A stretch of DNA of 64,000 nucleotides, taken from Tsukamurella conjunctivitidis. GTDB lineage: Bacteria; Actinomycetota; Actinomycetes; Mycobacteriales; Mycobacteriaceae. Positions 25,595-36,551 of the stretch are shown piece by piece. The DNA lies in assembly GCF_007858475.1 (NCBI RefSeq), contig NZ_VIGX01000016.1, positions 21,029 to 85,028 of the forward strand, given 5' to 3'. The notes beneath the pieces were generated by a model. That model searched no databases. It saw nothing but the letters and a program-made list of their open reading frames with translations, and was not told where the DNA came from. A program made the position numbers and the translations under genes. The number at the start of each line of letters is the position of its first letter. Position 1 is the stretch's first letter.

Positions 25595-26737
25595 GTGACC
25601 ACCCGTGTCCTCATCCTCGGCAGCACCGGCTCCATCGGCACCCAGGCCCTGGAGGTGATCGCCGAGAACCCGGATCGGTTCGAGGTGGTCGGCCTCGGCG
25701 CCGGCGGCGGCAACCCCGAGCTCCTCGCGCAGCAGGCCCGCGCGACGGGCGTCGACGGTGCCCGTATCGGCATCGCGGATCCCTCCCGCGCCGCGGGCTT
25801 CGACGGCGCCCTCACGGGCCCCGAAGCGATGACCCGCCTCGTCGAGACCGTCGAGGCCGACGTGGTGCTCAACGGCGTGGTCGGCAGCCTCGGCCTCGGC
25901 CCGACCCTGGCCGCGCTCGACAGCGGTGCCCGGCTCGCGCTCGCGAACAAGGAGTCGCTGGTCGCGGGCGGTTCGCTCGTGCTGAAGCGCGCGGCCGAGG
26001 GGCAGATCGTCCCCGTCGACTCCGAGCACTCCGCGATCGCCCAGTGCCTGCGCGGCGGCACGGCGGCCGAGGTGGACCGGCTGATCCTCACCGCCTCGGG
26101 CGGCCCCTTCTTCGGGCGCACCCGCGCCGAGCTCGCCGAAGTCACGCCCGAGCAGGCCGGCAAGCACCCGACCTGGTCGATGGGGCCGATGATCACGCTG
26201 AACTCCGCGACGCTGGTCAACAAGGCGCTGGAGGTGATCGAGGCGCACCTGCTGTTCGGCGTGCCCTACGACCGCATCGACGTCACGGTGCACCGGCAGT
26301 CCGTCGTGCACTCGATGGTCACCTTCGTTGACGGTGCGACCATCGCCAAGGCTTCTCCGCCGTCCATGAAGCTGCCGATCGCGCTGGCCCTGGGCTGGCC
26401 GGATCGCGTCCCGGGCGCGTCGACTGCCTGCGACTTCACGCGGGCGCACACCTGGACCTTCGCGCCCGTCGACGACGAGGCCTTCCCCGCGATCGCCGTC
26501 GCGAGAGACGCCGGCACCCGCGGCGGCAGCCTCACCGCCGTCTTCAACGCCGCCAACGAGGTGGTCGCGCAGGCCTTCCTCGACGGCCGCACGTCCTTCC
26601 TCGCCATCGTCGACACCGTGGCGCGCGTCGTCGCCGACGGTGCGCAGTGGCAGGCCGAGCCGCGCGACGTCGCGGACGTGCTCGCCGCGGAGGAGTGGGC
26701 CCGTCGCCGGGCGTCCGAGCTGGTGGGGCTGGTCTGA
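25595..26737 (+). CDS. dxr: 1-deoxy-D-xylulose-5-phosphate reductoisomerase
   Basis: Second enzyme of the MEP isoprenoid pathway, DXP to MEP with NADPH. 380 residues: NADPH motif [16 protein letters not shown] at the start, [13 protein letters not shown], and the metal/substrate sequence [13 protein letters not shown]; the flexible-loop region [17 protein letters not shown] is intact. Start GTG 25595, six bases after TAGTCT, so probably leaderless. First of the conserved dxr-rip1-ispG cluster. Confidence 0.97.
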   Translation: MTTRVLILGSTGSIGTQALEVIAENPDRFEVVGLGAGGGNPELLAQQARATGVDGARIGIADPSRAAGFDGALTGPEAMTRLVETVEADVVLNGVVGSLGLGPTLAALDSGARLALANKESLVAGGSLVLKRAAEGQIVPVDSEHSAIAQCLRGGTAAEVDRLILTASGGPFFGRTRAELAEVTPEQAGKHPTWSMGPMITLNSATLVNKALEVIEAHLLFGVPYDRIDVTVHRQSVVHSMVTFVDGATIAKASPPSMKLPIALALGWPDRVPGASTACDFTRAHTWTFAPVDDEAFPAIAVARDAGTRGGSLTAVFNAANEVVAQAFLDGRTSFLAIVDTVARVVADGAQWQAEPRDVADVLAAEEWARRRASELVGLV

Positions 26738-26759
26738 TCCGCCCGGTATTCTGGAGCTC

Positions 26760-28004
26760 ATGATGTACGCACTGGGTATCGCGGCGTTCGCGCTGTGCAT
26801 CCTCGCGTCGATCGCGTGGCACGAGTGCGGGCACATGTGGGCGGCACAGGCCACGGGCATGAAGGTCCGGCGGTACTTCGTCGGCTTCGGACCCACCGTG
26901 TGGTCGACCCGGGGACAGAAGGGGCCCGAGGGCGACGACGGCATCGAGTACGGCGTCAAGGCGCTGCCACTCGGCGGCTTCTGCGACATCGCCGGGATGA
27001 CCCTGCTCGACGAGCTCAAGACGCCCGTCGAGCAGCAGAAGGCGATGTACAAGCAGGCCGCCTGGAAGCGGCTGTTCGTGCTGTTCGCCGGCCCCGGGAT
27101 GAACTTCGTCCTCGGCGCGCTGCTGATCTACGGCGTCGCGGTCACCGCCGGCCTGCCGTCGACCACCGCGACGCCGCGCGCGGCCGTCGCCGCCACCGGC
27201 TGCGTGGCCGACGCGACCACCAAGCCCACCAAGGAGCAGCCCAGCCGCCCCGTCGGCGAGTGCCGCCCGAGCCCGGCCGCCGCGGCGGGGCTGGTGCGCG
27301 GCGACGTCATCGCCTCGGTCAACGGCAAGGCCGTCGACGCCGACTCGGTGTTCGACGCGCTGCAGAACGCGTCGGGCCCGATCGCGCTGGGAATCGAGCG
27401 GGACGGGCAGCAACGGACGGTCACCGTCGACCCCCTGACCAGCAAGAAGTGGCGGCCATCGGCCGACGGGAAGGATCTCGTCGAGGTCTCCGGCCCCACG
27501 ATCGGCATCAGCGTCGGCACCCTCGGCGTGACGGAGCATTACAACCCCTTCACCGCGATCGGCGGCACCGCCGCGTTCACGATGGACCTCGGCCACAAGA
27601 CGATCGTCGCGATCGGGCAACTGCCGCAGAAGATCCCCGCCCTCATCGACGCGATCAAGGGTGAGGAGCGCGGGCTCGACACCCCGCAGTCGCTGGTCGG
27701 TGCGTCGATGATCGGCGGCGAGGTCGCCGAGCGCGACATGTGGAGCGTCTTCTTCCTGCTCCTGGCCGGCCTCAACCTCATGCTCGGCCTGATCAACCTG
27801 CTGCCGGTGCCGCCCTTCGACGGCGGTCACATGGCGGTGGTGATCTTCGAGAAGCTCCGCGACCTGGTCACCGGGCGCAAGGGCGGCCCCGTCGACTACA
27901 TGAAACTCGCGCCGCTCACGTACGTGGTGCTGGCGCTCGCGGGCGGGTACATGTTGCTCGTCCTCACCGCCGACATCGTCAATCCGATCAAGCTCTTCAA
28001 CTGA
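26760..28004 (+). CDS. rip1: Site-2 intramembrane metalloprotease (Rip1-like, M50)
   Basis: Cleaves membrane-bound anti-sigma factors or similar substrates in regulated intramembrane proteolysis. 414 residues: zinc motif HECGH at residues 21-25 in helix 1, a periplasmic PDZ domain at roughly 170-260 ([18 protein letters not shown]), and the third-ligand motif [11 protein letters not shown] in a C-terminal helix. Position between dxr and ispG is the same as Mycobacterium rip1. TATTCT ends seven bases before ATG 26760; an ATG follows immediately at 26763 and a GGAG lies just upstream, so both start modes are possible. Confidence 0.93.
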   Translation: MMYALGIAAFALCILASIAWHECGHMWAAQATGMKVRRYFVGFGPTVWSTRGQKGPEGDDGIEYGVKALPLGGFCDIAGMTLLDELKTPVEQQKAMYKQAAWKRLFVLFAGPGMNFVLGALLIYGVAVTAGLPSTTATPRAAVAATGCVADATTKPTKEQPSRPVGECRPSPAAAAGLVRGDVIASVNGKAVDADSVFDALQNASGPIALGIERDGQQRTVTVDPLTSKKWRPSADGKDLVEVSGPTIGISVGTLGVTEHYNPFTAIGGTAAFTMDLGHKTIVAIGQLPQKIPALIDAIKGEERGLDTPQSLVGASMIGGEVAERDMWSVFFLLLAGLNLMLGLINLLPVPPFDGGHMAVVIFEKLRDLVTGRKGGPVDYMKLAPLTYVVLALAGGYMLLVLTADIVNPIKLFN

Positions 28005-28021
28005 AACCGGAGAAGCAGCAC

Positions 28022-29170
<1,149 letters not shown>

Positions 29171-29220
29171 GTCGCGGCCCGTCGCGTGCGGCGGACCGAT
29201 TCAGGGGTGAGGAGCCGCTG

Positions 29221-30054
29221 GTGCTGAGGATGCTGCACGAACGGCCGGTCCCGCCGCGGGACCTGCCGAAGGTGCTGTCCGTCCTCGATGGTGACCCCGT
29301 GGCAGCGTGCATGATCGCCGGCCGGGTCCAGGAATGCGGTACCGAGCCCGGCCGCCTCGGCGGCGAGCTGTGGACCCACCGCGACGTCGCGGACTCGCTG
29401 TGCTTCTCCGGCGCGAACCTGATGCCCCTGCGCGGCGACCTGGAGGACATGCGCTACTTCGCGGGGCGGGCCGGCCGGTCGCACCGCGCCGCGGCGTCGG
29501 TGGTCGGCCGCGCCGAGATGGTCCTGCCGCTGTGGGAGGGCCTCGAGGGCGCGTGGGGCCCCGCCCGCGAGATCCGTCCCGAGCAGCCGCTGATGACGAT
29601 GACCGAGCCCTCCCGGTTCGCGCACGCCGGGGTCCGTCCGACCCGGCTCGCGGAGCTGGATCGCTACCTGGACGCCGCGATCGCGATGTTCACCGCCGAG
29701 GTCGGCATCGACCCGCGGGGCGCCGACGGAGGCCGCGCCTACCGGCGCCGGGTCGCCAACACCATCCTCGCGGGGCGCGCGTACGTGCTTTTCGACGGCA
29801 TCGAGGTCGCCTTCAAGGCGGAGGTCGGTGCGGTGTCGCGGACCGTCGGGCAGATCCAGGGCGTGTGGGTCCGGCCCGATCTGCGCGGGCAGGGGCTCGG
29901 CGGCGCCGGTACCGCGGCGGTCGCGAACGCGGTCCTCCGCTCGGGCCGGCTCCCGAGCCTGTACGTCAACAGCTTCAACGTCGCCGCCCGCCGCGCGTAC
30001 GAGCGGGTCGGCTTCCACCAAGTGGCGACCTTCGCGACGGTTCTGCTTTCCTAG
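29221..30054 (+). CDS. GNAT acetyltransferase with N-terminal DUF4081 domain
   Basis: A 277-residue two-part protein. Residues 1-140 match the uncharacterised DUF4081 region found in the mycobacterial homologue next to ispG; about 150-277 form a GNAT domain with the acetyl-CoA loop VRPDLRGQGLGGAG and NSFNVAARRAYERVGF. GTG start with GAGGAG seven bases upstream, 50 bases after ispG. Substrate unknown. Confidence 0.85.
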   Translation: MLRMLHERPVPPRDLPKVLSVLDGDPVAACMIAGRVQECGTEPGRLGGELWTHRDVADSLCFSGANLMPLRGDLEDMRYFAGRAGRSHRAAASVVGRAEMVLPLWEGLEGAWGPAREIRPEQPLMTMTEPSRFAHAGVRPTRLAELDRYLDAAIAMFTAEVGIDPRGADGGRAYRRRVANTILAGRAYVLFDGIEVAFKAEVGAVSRTVGQIQGVWVRPDLRGQGLGGAGTAAVANAVLRSGRLPSLYVNSFNVAARRAYERVGFHQVATFATVLLS

Positions 30055-30060
30055 TACCTC

Positions 30061-30537
30061 ATGAACGCATGGGGGTACACGGCCGTCGTCGCGCTGATGG
30101 TGGTCGGCCTGCTGGGGATCGTCGTCCCGGTCCTGCCGGGATCGTCGCTGGTGGCGCTCGGCATCCTGATCTGGGCGATCTTCACGGGCGGCAGCGCCTG
30201 GTGGGTGTTCGCCGCCGCGCTGGCGGTGATGGTGCTCGCGTGGGGCGTCAAGTACCTCGTCGGCGGGCGCACGATGGCCAAGGCCGGGGTGGGGAAGTGG
30301 TCCCTCGTGGTGGGCGGCATAGCCGGCATCATCGGCTTCTTCGTCATTCCCGTGATCGGCCTGGTCATCGGTTTCATCGGCGGCACCTTCGCGGCCGAGG
30401 CGATCCGGCTGCGCGACGCGCAAGCGGGTTGGCGGGCCGCGCTCGCCGCCACCAGGGCCGCGGGGCTGCTCATCCTCATCGAGCTGGCGGGCGCGCTCGG
30501 CGCCATCGCGATCTGGCTCGCGACCGTGCTGACCTAG
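30061..30537 (+). CDS. DUF456 small membrane protein
   Basis: A 158-residue protein with four or five hydrophobic helices and Gly-rich turns (VVGLLGIVVPVLPGSSLVALG, cut here at a Gly/Pro turn; IGFIGGTFAAEAIR) as in DUF456. It begins six bases after the GNAT stop, so it is probably cotranscribed. Its stop codon shares CTAG with the stop of the convergent channel gene. Function unknown. Confidence 0.75.
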   Translation: MNAWGYTAVVALMVVGLLGIVVPVLPGSSLVALGILIWAIFTGGSAWWVFAAALAVMVLAWGVKYLVGGRTMAKAGVGKWSLVVGGIAGIIGFFVIPVIGLVIGFIGGTFAAEAIRLRDAQAGWRAALAATRAAGLLILIELAGALGAIAIWLATVLT

Positions 30538-30905
30538 CGGTCGTCGTCGCGGGCGCGCTTCTCCGCCAGCCGGGCCACCCGGTCGGTGTTGTTCTGCACG
30601 ATCGAGCTCGCCAGCGACCCGCCGACGGTCACGAACAGCCCGACCACGAGGATCGCGTACACCAGGGTGAAGATCTTCGACAGCGTGAGCGTGGGGCTCA
30701 GCGCCCCGTTGCCCATCGGCAGGCCCACGGAGACCGCGTAGAACAGTGAATCGATCACCGACCACCTCTCGGTGAGGGTGTAGAAGACCGTCGCCGCGGT
30801 GACGATCACGATGAGGCTGAGGACCGCGCCGCGCATCGAAGGATCCCGCCAGCTCGTGCGGATCGCGTCGGCGAGTCTCTTGAACATCAGTGTCAGGCCC
30901 AACAC
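30534..30905 (-). CDS. Two-helix potassium-channel-like protein with a GNG filter
   Basis: A 123-residue 2TM ion-channel-like subunit: helix 1 at about 30-47, pore helix SVIDSLFYAVSVG, filter region LPMGNGALSP, then helix 2 KIFTLVYAILVVGLFVTVGG and a charged tail. The canonical TVGYGD is replaced by PMGNGA, keeping both Gly but not the aromatic or Asp. Start GTG 30905 is supported by TAGGCT ending six bases before it on the minus strand. Divergent from an SDR gene. Conductance and selectivity cannot be predicted. Confidence 0.7.
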   Translation of the reverse strand: MLGLTLMFKRLADAIRTSWRDPSMRGAVLSLIVIVTAATVFYTLTERWSVIDSLFYAVSVGLPMGNGALSPTLTLSKIFTLVYAILVVGLFVTVGGSLASSIVQNNTDRVARLAEKRARDDDR

Positions 30906-30911
30906 GGCCCC

Positions 30912-30937
30912 AGCCTATCGGCGGCGCCGCGTAGGGT
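30912..30937. promoter_or_regulatory. Divergent leaderless promoters of the channel and SDR genes
   Basis: Minus-strand TAGGCT (30917-30912) ends six bases before the channel GTG, and plus-strand TAGGGT (30932-30937) ends seven bases before the SDR ATG. Only 39 bases separate the two start codons. Confidence 0.6.
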
Positions 30938-30944
30938 TGCCGCC

Positions 30945-31676
30945 ATGCGATCCGCGGTGTCAGGACTGTTCGACCTCACCGGGCGCACCGCGCTGGTGAC
31001 CGGTGCGAGTTCGGGGATCGGGGCGGCGATCGCGGAGGCGCTCGACGGCGCCGGGGCGCGCGTGCTGCGAGCGGGGCGCGATCGCGACCGGCTCGGGCCC
31101 GACGGGATCAGCGCCGACCTGGCCGGCGGAGCCGCCGACCTGATCGAGCAGGTCGACGCCCGGACCGACACCGTCGACATCCTGGTCAACTGCGCCGGCA
31201 CCAACCCGCGACCACCGCTCGCCGAGATCGACGACGCGCTCTACCGTGAGATCCTCGCCGTCAACCTCGACGCCCCCTTCCAGCTCGGGCAGCACTACGG
31301 GCCGCGGATGGCCGCCCGCGGCTGGGGCAGGATCATCAACGTCGCGTCGACGCAGGCCCACCGCGCCTTCGGCGACAGCGGCGCGTACGGCGTGGCGAAG
31401 GCCGGCATCACCGGCCTGACCCGATCCCAGTCCGAGGCGTGGGCGCCGTCCGGGGTGACCGCGAATTCGCTCACCCCGGGTCTCATCGCCACCCCGATGA
31501 CCACCGCCGTGCTCGCCGATCCCGAACGCGCCGAATACTTCCGGCGCCGCGCGCACACCGGGACGCTCGGCGCACCGTCGGACTTCGCGGCCGCGGCCGT
31601 CTTCCTGGCCGGGCCGGGCTCGGCCTTCGTGACGGGGCAGAACCTCTGCGTCGACGGTGGCCTCTCGGTCACCTAG
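30945..31676 (+). CDS. Short-chain dehydrogenase/reductase
   Basis: A 243-residue classical SDR: cofactor motif TGASSGIG at about residues 19-26, NCAGTN, catalytic Ser in VASTQ, YGVAK with catalytic Tyr and Lys, and the C-terminal TGQNLCVDGG. The residue after the second strand is Arg (AGRDRDR), which favours NADP. ATG 30945 lies seven bases after TAGGGT. Substrate unknown; gluconate/3-oxoacyl-type reductases look closest by motif. Confidence 0.85.
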   Translation: MRSAVSGLFDLTGRTALVTGASSGIGAAIAEALDGAGARVLRAGRDRDRLGPDGISADLAGGAADLIEQVDARTDTVDILVNCAGTNPRPPLAEIDDALYREILAVNLDAPFQLGQHYGPRMAARGWGRIINVASTQAHRAFGDSGAYGVAKAGITGLTRSQSEAWAPSGVTANSLTPGLIATPMTTAVLADPERAEYFRRRAHTGTLGAPSDFAAAAVFLAGPGSAFVTGQNLCVDGGLSVT

Positions 31677-31710
31677 CGCGGCTTCGTGGAGGAATCGGCC
31701 GATTCTCCGA

Positions 31711-33003
31711 CTACACCCGCTCGAGCACGACGCTCGCGCCGTGCCCGCCCGCGGCGCAGATGCCGAGAAGCGCGGTGTCCTTGCCCGTGAGCGCCAGTTC
31801 GTTCGCCATCGTGGTCACCATGCGGGCGCCGGTGGCGCCGAACGGGTGCCCGATCGACACGGATCCGCCGTGCACGTTGAGCTTCTCGACGTCCACCTCG
31901 CCGACGGCCTCGTCGCGGCCGAGGCGCTCGGCGGCCCACTCCGGGCTGGCGAGGGCGTCGAGCACGGACAACGTCTGGGCGGCGAAGGCCTCGTGGATGT
32001 CGACGAGGTCGACGTCCTCCAGCTTCAGGCCCGCCTTCTCCAGCGCACGCGGCATGGAGACGGCCGGGCCGATGAGCACCTCGTCGGCCGGATCGACGCT
32101 GACGTAGCTCCACGAACGGATCGCCGCGAGCGGCGTCAGCCCCAGCTCCCGCGCCTTCTCCTCGCTCATGAGCAGGACCGCGGCGGCCCCATCGGTCAGC
32201 GGGCTCGCGTTGCCCGCGGTCACCGTGCCGTCGCGCTCGAAGGCGGGCTTCAGGCCCGCCATCTTCTCGGCGCTGGTGCCCTCGCGCACGAGGCCGTCGC
32301 GCGACACCGTCGTCCCGTCGGGCGTGGTCACCGGCACGACCTCGCGGTCGAACCGACCCGAGGCGATCGCCGCGGCGGCGCGGGCGTGCGAGCGGGCGGC
32401 GAACTCGTCCTGCGCCTCCCGGGTGATGCCGTGGATCCGCGCCATCTTCTCGGCCGATTTGCCCATCACCTCGCCGGTGGTCCGCTCCTCGATCCGGGGG
32501 CGGCTCGGCAGGAGACCGGTGAACGGCGCGAGGCCGATCGCCGCATCGAGGTAGGCGCGGGGCGAGGGCTTGCCCAGGGCGAGGGGCGCGGCGGCCTGGA
32601 CCAGCTTCTGCGGCAGGTTCACCGCGGCGTTGGAGACGGAGTCGGAGCCGCCCGCGATCATCACGTCGTACTCGCCGCGCTCGATCGCCGCGGCGGCGGT
32701 GGTGATGGCCTGCAGGCCGGACGCGCAGGCGCGGGTCACGGTGTGGCCCTCGACGCCGTGCCCGAGGCCCAGGTCGAGGGCGATCTCGCGGGCGATGTTG
32801 GGCGCGCCCGCCGGCAGGATGACCCCGCCCCAGACGATGGCCTCGATGCGGTCGGCCGCCTCGGGCACCCGGTCGAGCAGGCCGCGGACGGCCTGGTCGG
32901 CGAGCGCGATGCTGTCGAGGTGGACGTAATCGCCGAAGGCGCGGACGAAGGGTGTGCGCGCGCCCGAGACGATGACGGCGCGGCGGCTCTGCGGAGTGGT
33001 CAT
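31711..33003 (-). CDS. Acetyl-CoA acyltransferase (thiolase, FadI-like)
   Basis: A 430-residue thiolase for beta-oxidation or acetoacetyl-CoA metabolism. The acylated Cys is in TRACASGLQ, followed by [19 protein letters not shown] and the second Cys in [11 protein letters not shown]. The long 430-residue form with an insert around 190-215 resembles FadI. ATG 33003 lies six bases after TAAGAT on the minus strand and has no Shine-Dalgarno, so it is probably leaderless. Convergent with the SDR gene. Confidence 0.9.
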   Translation of the reverse strand: MTTPQSRRAVIVSGARTPFVRAFGDYVHLDSIALADQAVRGLLDRVPEAADRIEAIVWGGVILPAGAPNIAREIALDLGLGHGVEGHTVTRACASGLQAITTAAAAIERGEYDVMIAGGSDSVSNAAVNLPQKLVQAAAPLALGKPSPRAYLDAAIGLAPFTGLLPSRPRIEERTTGEVMGKSAEKMARIHGITREAQDEFAARSHARAAAAIASGRFDREVVPVTTPDGTTVSRDGLVREGTSAEKMAGLKPAFERDGTVTAGNASPLTDGAAAVLLMSEEKARELGLTPLAAIRSWSYVSVDPADEVLIGPAVSMPRALEKAGLKLEDVDLVDIHEAFAAQTLSVLDALASPEWAAERLGRDEAVGEVDVEKLNVHGGSVSIGHPFGATGARMVTTMANELALTGKDTALLGICAAGGHGASVVLERV

Positions 33004-33136
33004 GTCGCGATCTTACTCACGAGTCAGTTTCGCGGTGTGGCCGCTGTCACGGCGCGGGAGTCGTCACCTGCGCCTCACCGGTCACAGCCCAGCGCGGCAA
33101 CCCGAACCTGTCGGCGCACCGTCCTACGCTGGGCCG

Positions 33137-34975
33137 GTGAAGAAGCCGATGCGCCGCGCCGTCGTGATCGTCGCCCTCGTGGCGCTGGTCGCGACCGGCG
33201 GCTGCGCGCCGGCCCAGAGCAACGGCCCGGGGCCGCTCACGGTGCGCTTCGGCGCCGCGCTCGCCGACAAGGACCTCGACGGCGCCGCCGCCCTCACCAC
33301 GGCGCCCGAGACCGCGAAGAAGGCGCTGCAGGCGGCCTTCGACGGGCTGCAGGCCCGGGGCGTGCAGCTCAAGGTCGGGCAGGTGCGGACCGTCGGCGCC
33401 ACCAGCGAGGTGGAGTACGAGTACATCTGGGACCTGCCCGCCGAGCAGGGCCGCTCCAACCGTTCCTGGGACTACCGGGGCGCGCTGACCAGCGTGCAGG
33501 AGAACGGGCAGTGGCGCGTGCGGTGGGCGCCGTCGGTGCTGCACCCGCGGCTCGGCGCGAACCAGACGATGGTGCTCCGCGCCCTCCCGGCGGACAAGGC
33601 GCCGGTGAACTCGGCGTCGGGCGGTTCGGTGCTCGTGCCCGGCGTGATCACGCGGATCCGGTTGGAGGCCGCCAAGGTCGCGGCGCCCACGACGGTGCTC
33701 GACGTCGCCGGCCAGCTGACCCGCGCGCTGCAGCCGATCCTGCCCGCGCTCGACCCGGTGCAGATCACCGAACAGGCCACCTCGCTGCGTGCCCCGTACA
33801 CCGTGGCCTCGGTCAACCAGGGCGACCTGCGCAAGCTCGCGGGCGACGTGACCTCGCTACCGGGTGTCACGCTCGTCGAGCAGGCCGATCTGGTACCCAC
33901 CGACCGGACCTTCGCGCCGGCGCTCATGTCCTCGATCAAGCAGAACGTCACCGGCGACCTGGCGGGCAAGGACGGCTGGGAGGTGATCGCGCAGGCCGAC
34001 ACCGGCGCCCGCGTCTCCACGCTCTCGTCCACCGCACCGCAGACGGCACCGGCCGCCTCTGTGAGCATCTCGCCGATCGCGCAGGCAGCGGCCCAGGCCG
34101 CCGTGAACACCCGGCGCGACCGGCAGTCGATGATGGTCGTGATCCAGCCGTCCACGGGCAACGTGCTCGCCGTCGCGCAGAATCCCGAGGCCGACAAGCT
34201 CGGCTCGCTCGCCACCTCCGGCCTCTATCCGCCGGGATCCACCGGCAAGATCGTCACCGCGACCGCGGCCATCTCGGCCGGAATCGCCACGCCGGAGACC
34301 ATCGTGCCCTGCCCCGGCACGCTCACGATCGGCGAGCGCGAGGTACCGAACTACAACCGCTTCGCCCTGGGCGATGTCACCATGCAGCGCGCCTTCGCCC
34401 GCTCCTGCAACACCAGCTTCGCCTTCCTCGGCGCCAAGTTGAAACCCGAGGCGCTCAACACCGCCGCCGCCGAGCTCGGCATCGGGCCCGACTACGCGAT
34501 CGCCGGGTTGCCCGTCTCGTCCGGCCAGTACCCGCTGCCCAAGGCCATGGTCAACCAGGTAGAGGACAGCTTCGGCCAGGGCGAGGTGCTGGTGAGCCCG
34601 TTCGCCATGGCGCTCGCCGTCGCCTCCGTCGCGCACGGCGGGGCGGTCACGCCGCAGCTGCTCCTCGGCAAGCCCACCAAGGTCGACGGGGAGCGGCCCT
34701 CGCTCGACCCCAAGGCCGCCGACGGGGTGCGCGCCATGATGCGCGAGGTGGTCGCGTCCGGTACGGCCGAGCTGATCCGGGGCTCCGGGGACATCCTCGG
34801 CAAGACCGGTGAGGCGGAGGTCGACGGTGGCTCGCACGCCTGGTTCGTCGGCTACCGCGGTGACCTGGCCTTCGCGACCCTCGTGGTCCTGGGTGGCAGC
34901 TCCGACAACGCCGTCGCGGTCACCAAGGAGTTCTTCGACCGCTTCGACGCGCCCGTCTCGGCCACCCCGAACTGA
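33137..34975 (+). CDS. Lipoprotein class-B-like penicillin-binding protein
   Basis: A 612-residue transpeptidase anchored as a lipoprotein: signal peptide ending in the lipobox VATGGC at about residue 23, an NTF2-like/MecA-N region at 30-150, a dimerisation region, then the penicilloyl-serine domain with STGK (about 367), SCN (about 421) and KTG (about 555). The PBP2a-type architecture and location match a lipoprotein PBP of mycobacteria near map. GTG 33137 lies six bases after TACGCT (leaderless). Role: peptidoglycan cross-linking at the outer membrane face. Confidence 0.9.
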   Translation: MKKPMRRAVVIVALVALVATGGCAPAQSNGPGPLTVRFGAALADKDLDGAAALTTAPETAKKALQAAFDGLQARGVQLKVGQVRTVGATSEVEYEYIWDLPAEQGRSNRSWDYRGALTSVQENGQWRVRWAPSVLHPRLGANQTMVLRALPADKAPVNSASGGSVLVPGVITRIRLEAAKVAAPTTVLDVAGQLTRALQPILPALDPVQITEQATSLRAPYTVASVNQGDLRKLAGDVTSLPGVTLVEQADLVPTDRTFAPALMSSIKQNVTGDLAGKDGWEVIAQADTGARVSTLSSTAPQTAPAASVSISPIAQAAAQAAVNTRRDRQSMMVVIQPSTGNVLAVAQNPEADKLGSLATSGLYPPGSTGKIVTATAAISAGIATPETIVPCPGTLTIGEREVPNYNRFALGDVTMQRAFARSCNTSFAFLGAKLKPEALNTAAAELGIGPDYAIAGLPVSSGQYPLPKAMVNQVEDSFGQGEVLVSPFAMALAVASVAHGGAVTPQLLLGKPTKVDGERPSLDPKAADGVRAMMREVVASGTAELIRGSGDILGKTGEAEVDGGSHAWFVGYRGDLAFATLVVLGGSSDNAVAVTKEFFDRFDAPVSATPN

Positions 34976-35071
34976 GACCGACGGCCCGCGTTGGCCGCGG
35001 GAACACGGACGGCGAAACGCGAGTCGGTAATTCGTTTGCGGAGCAGGTGAGCCCGCGGGACCCTCGTTCGC

Positions 35072-35629
35072 ATGAGCATCGAGTTGATGGCGCCGGACGC
35101 CGCCTGGCACGACGAGTGGATGCGCAACGCGGCCGAGTGGGGCGGGGTGACCCATCACCCCGGGGCGGGCCGCCCTGCGGCGCGCGACCTGGATCTGGCG
35201 ACGCCGTCCGGCTTCGCGACGTGGGTGGAGCGACTCGTCGCGATGACGACGGCGGACCGGAACGGGGACCTCGTCCCCGCGACCACCTGGTGGGTGGTGC
35301 GCGGCGATCGGTACCTCGGCGGGATCCAGCTGCGCCACGAGTTGAACGACTGGCTCGCCGAACTCGGCGGCCACATCGGCTACCACGTGCGGCCCACCGC
35401 ACGCAGGCAGGGCGTCGCCTCGGCCGCGCTGCGCGAGGTGGTCCGGCGCGCGGGGGAGCTCGGGCTGACGGAAGTCCTCGTGACCTGCGACGAGAGCAAT
35501 GTCGGATCGCGGCGCACCGCCGAATCGGCCGGCGGCGTCCTCACCCGGATCCGCCCCCTCGACGACTACGCGATCGAGCGCGACTTCCTCGAACCGGTCT
35601 GCCACTACTGGATCCCGACGTCCTCGTGA
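35072..35629 (+). CDS. GNAT-family N-acetyltransferase
   Basis: A 185-residue [24 protein letters not shown] is the acetyl-CoA-binding motif A, and [17 protein letters not shown] is motif B. The ending with VCHYWIP resembles a group of uncharacterised acetyltransferases. The ATG at 35072 is the first reasonable start; neither a Shine-Dalgarno nor a close -10 is clear. Between the PBP and map genes. Substrate unknown. Confidence 0.82.
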   Translation: MSIELMAPDAAWHDEWMRNAAEWGGVTHHPGAGRPAARDLDLATPSGFATWVERLVAMTTADRNGDLVPATTWWVVRGDRYLGGIQLRHELNDWLAELGGHIGYHVRPTARRQGVASAALREVVRRAGELGLTEVLVTCDESNVGSRRTAESAGGVLTRIRPLDDYAIERDFLEPVCHYWIPTSS

Positions 35630-35684
35630 GGCGGCGGGGCGACGGCACCGAACGGCCGCGCGCGGCGACGATTACGCTGAGCGG

Positions 35685-36551
35685 ATGACTCGCGCTGCAC
35701 TCGTCCCCGGCACCGTCTCGCCCCGTCTGGCCGTTCCGGCGAAGATCGTGCGACCCGAGTACGTCGACAAGAAGACGGCGAACGAGGGCAACGAGCCCTG
35801 GGTGCAGACGCCCGAGACCATCGAGAAGATGCGGCTCGCCTCCCGGATCGCCGCCGACGCACTGCAGGCGGCGGGCGCCGAGGTCCGCCCCGGGGTGACC
35901 ACCGACCATCTCGACCGGGTGGCGCACGAGTACATGATCGACCACGGCGCGTACCCGTCGACGCTGGGCTACCGGGGTTTCCCCAAGAGCTGCTGCACGA
36001 GCCTCAACGAGGTGATCTGCCACGGAATCCCGGACTCGACGGTGGTGCAGGACGGCGACATCGTCAACATCGACGTGACGGCCTACATCGACGGAGTGCA
36101 CGGCGACACCAACGCCACCTTCCTCGCCGGCGACGTCTCCGAGGAGCATCGGCTGCTCGTCGAGCGGACCCGCATCGCCACCGAGCGGGCCATCAAGGCC
36201 GTCAAGCCCGGCCGCGAGCTCAACGTTGTCGGCCGCGTCATCGAGTCCTATGCGAACCGCTTCGGCTACACCGTGGTCCGCGACTTCACCGGGCACGGCA
36301 TCGGCGAGACCTTCCACAACGGCCTCGTCGTGCTGCACTACGACGAGCCGAACGTCGAGACGGTGCTCGAAACCGGCATGGTCTTCACCATCGAGCCGAT
36401 GATCAACCTCGGCGGCCTCGACTACGAGATCTGGCCCGACGGCTGGACCGTTGCGACCACGGACAAGAAGTGGACCGCGCAGTTCGAGCACACGCTCGTG
36501 GTGACCGAGGACGGCGCCGAGATCCTCACGCTGCCGAGCGACGCCGCCTAG
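35685..36551 (+). CDS. map: Type I methionine aminopeptidase
   Basis: Removes N-terminal Met from nascent proteins; 288 residues with a roughly 40-residue N-terminal extension holding a proline-rich, SH3-binding-like segment typical of the mycobacterial MapB form. Metal ligands follow the family: [18 protein letters not shown] (two Asp), GHGIGETFH (His), FTIEPM (Glu) and QFEHT (Glu). ATG 35685 six bases after TACGCT, so probably leaderless. cobQ starts directly after its stop. Confidence 0.95.
   Translation: MTRAALVPGTVSPRLAVPAKIVRPEYVDKKTANEGNEPWVQTPETIEKMRLASRIAADALQAAGAEVRPGVTTDHLDRVAHEYMIDHGAYPSTLGYRGFPKSCCTSLNEVICHGIPDSTVVQDGDIVNIDVTAYIDGVHGDTNATFLAGDVSEEHRLLVERTRIATERAIKAVKPGRELNVVGRVIESYANRFGYTVVRDFTGHGIGETFHNGLVVLHYDEPNVETVLETGMVFTIEPMINLGGLDYEIWPDGWTVATTDKKWTAQFEHTLVVTEDGAEILTLPSDAA

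Noticed and set aside
25490-27052. Upstream extension of the SIP fusion over dxr and rip1
   Set aside because: Antisense to dxr and rip1. ATG 25489 has a ribosome-binding site and an iron box upstream.
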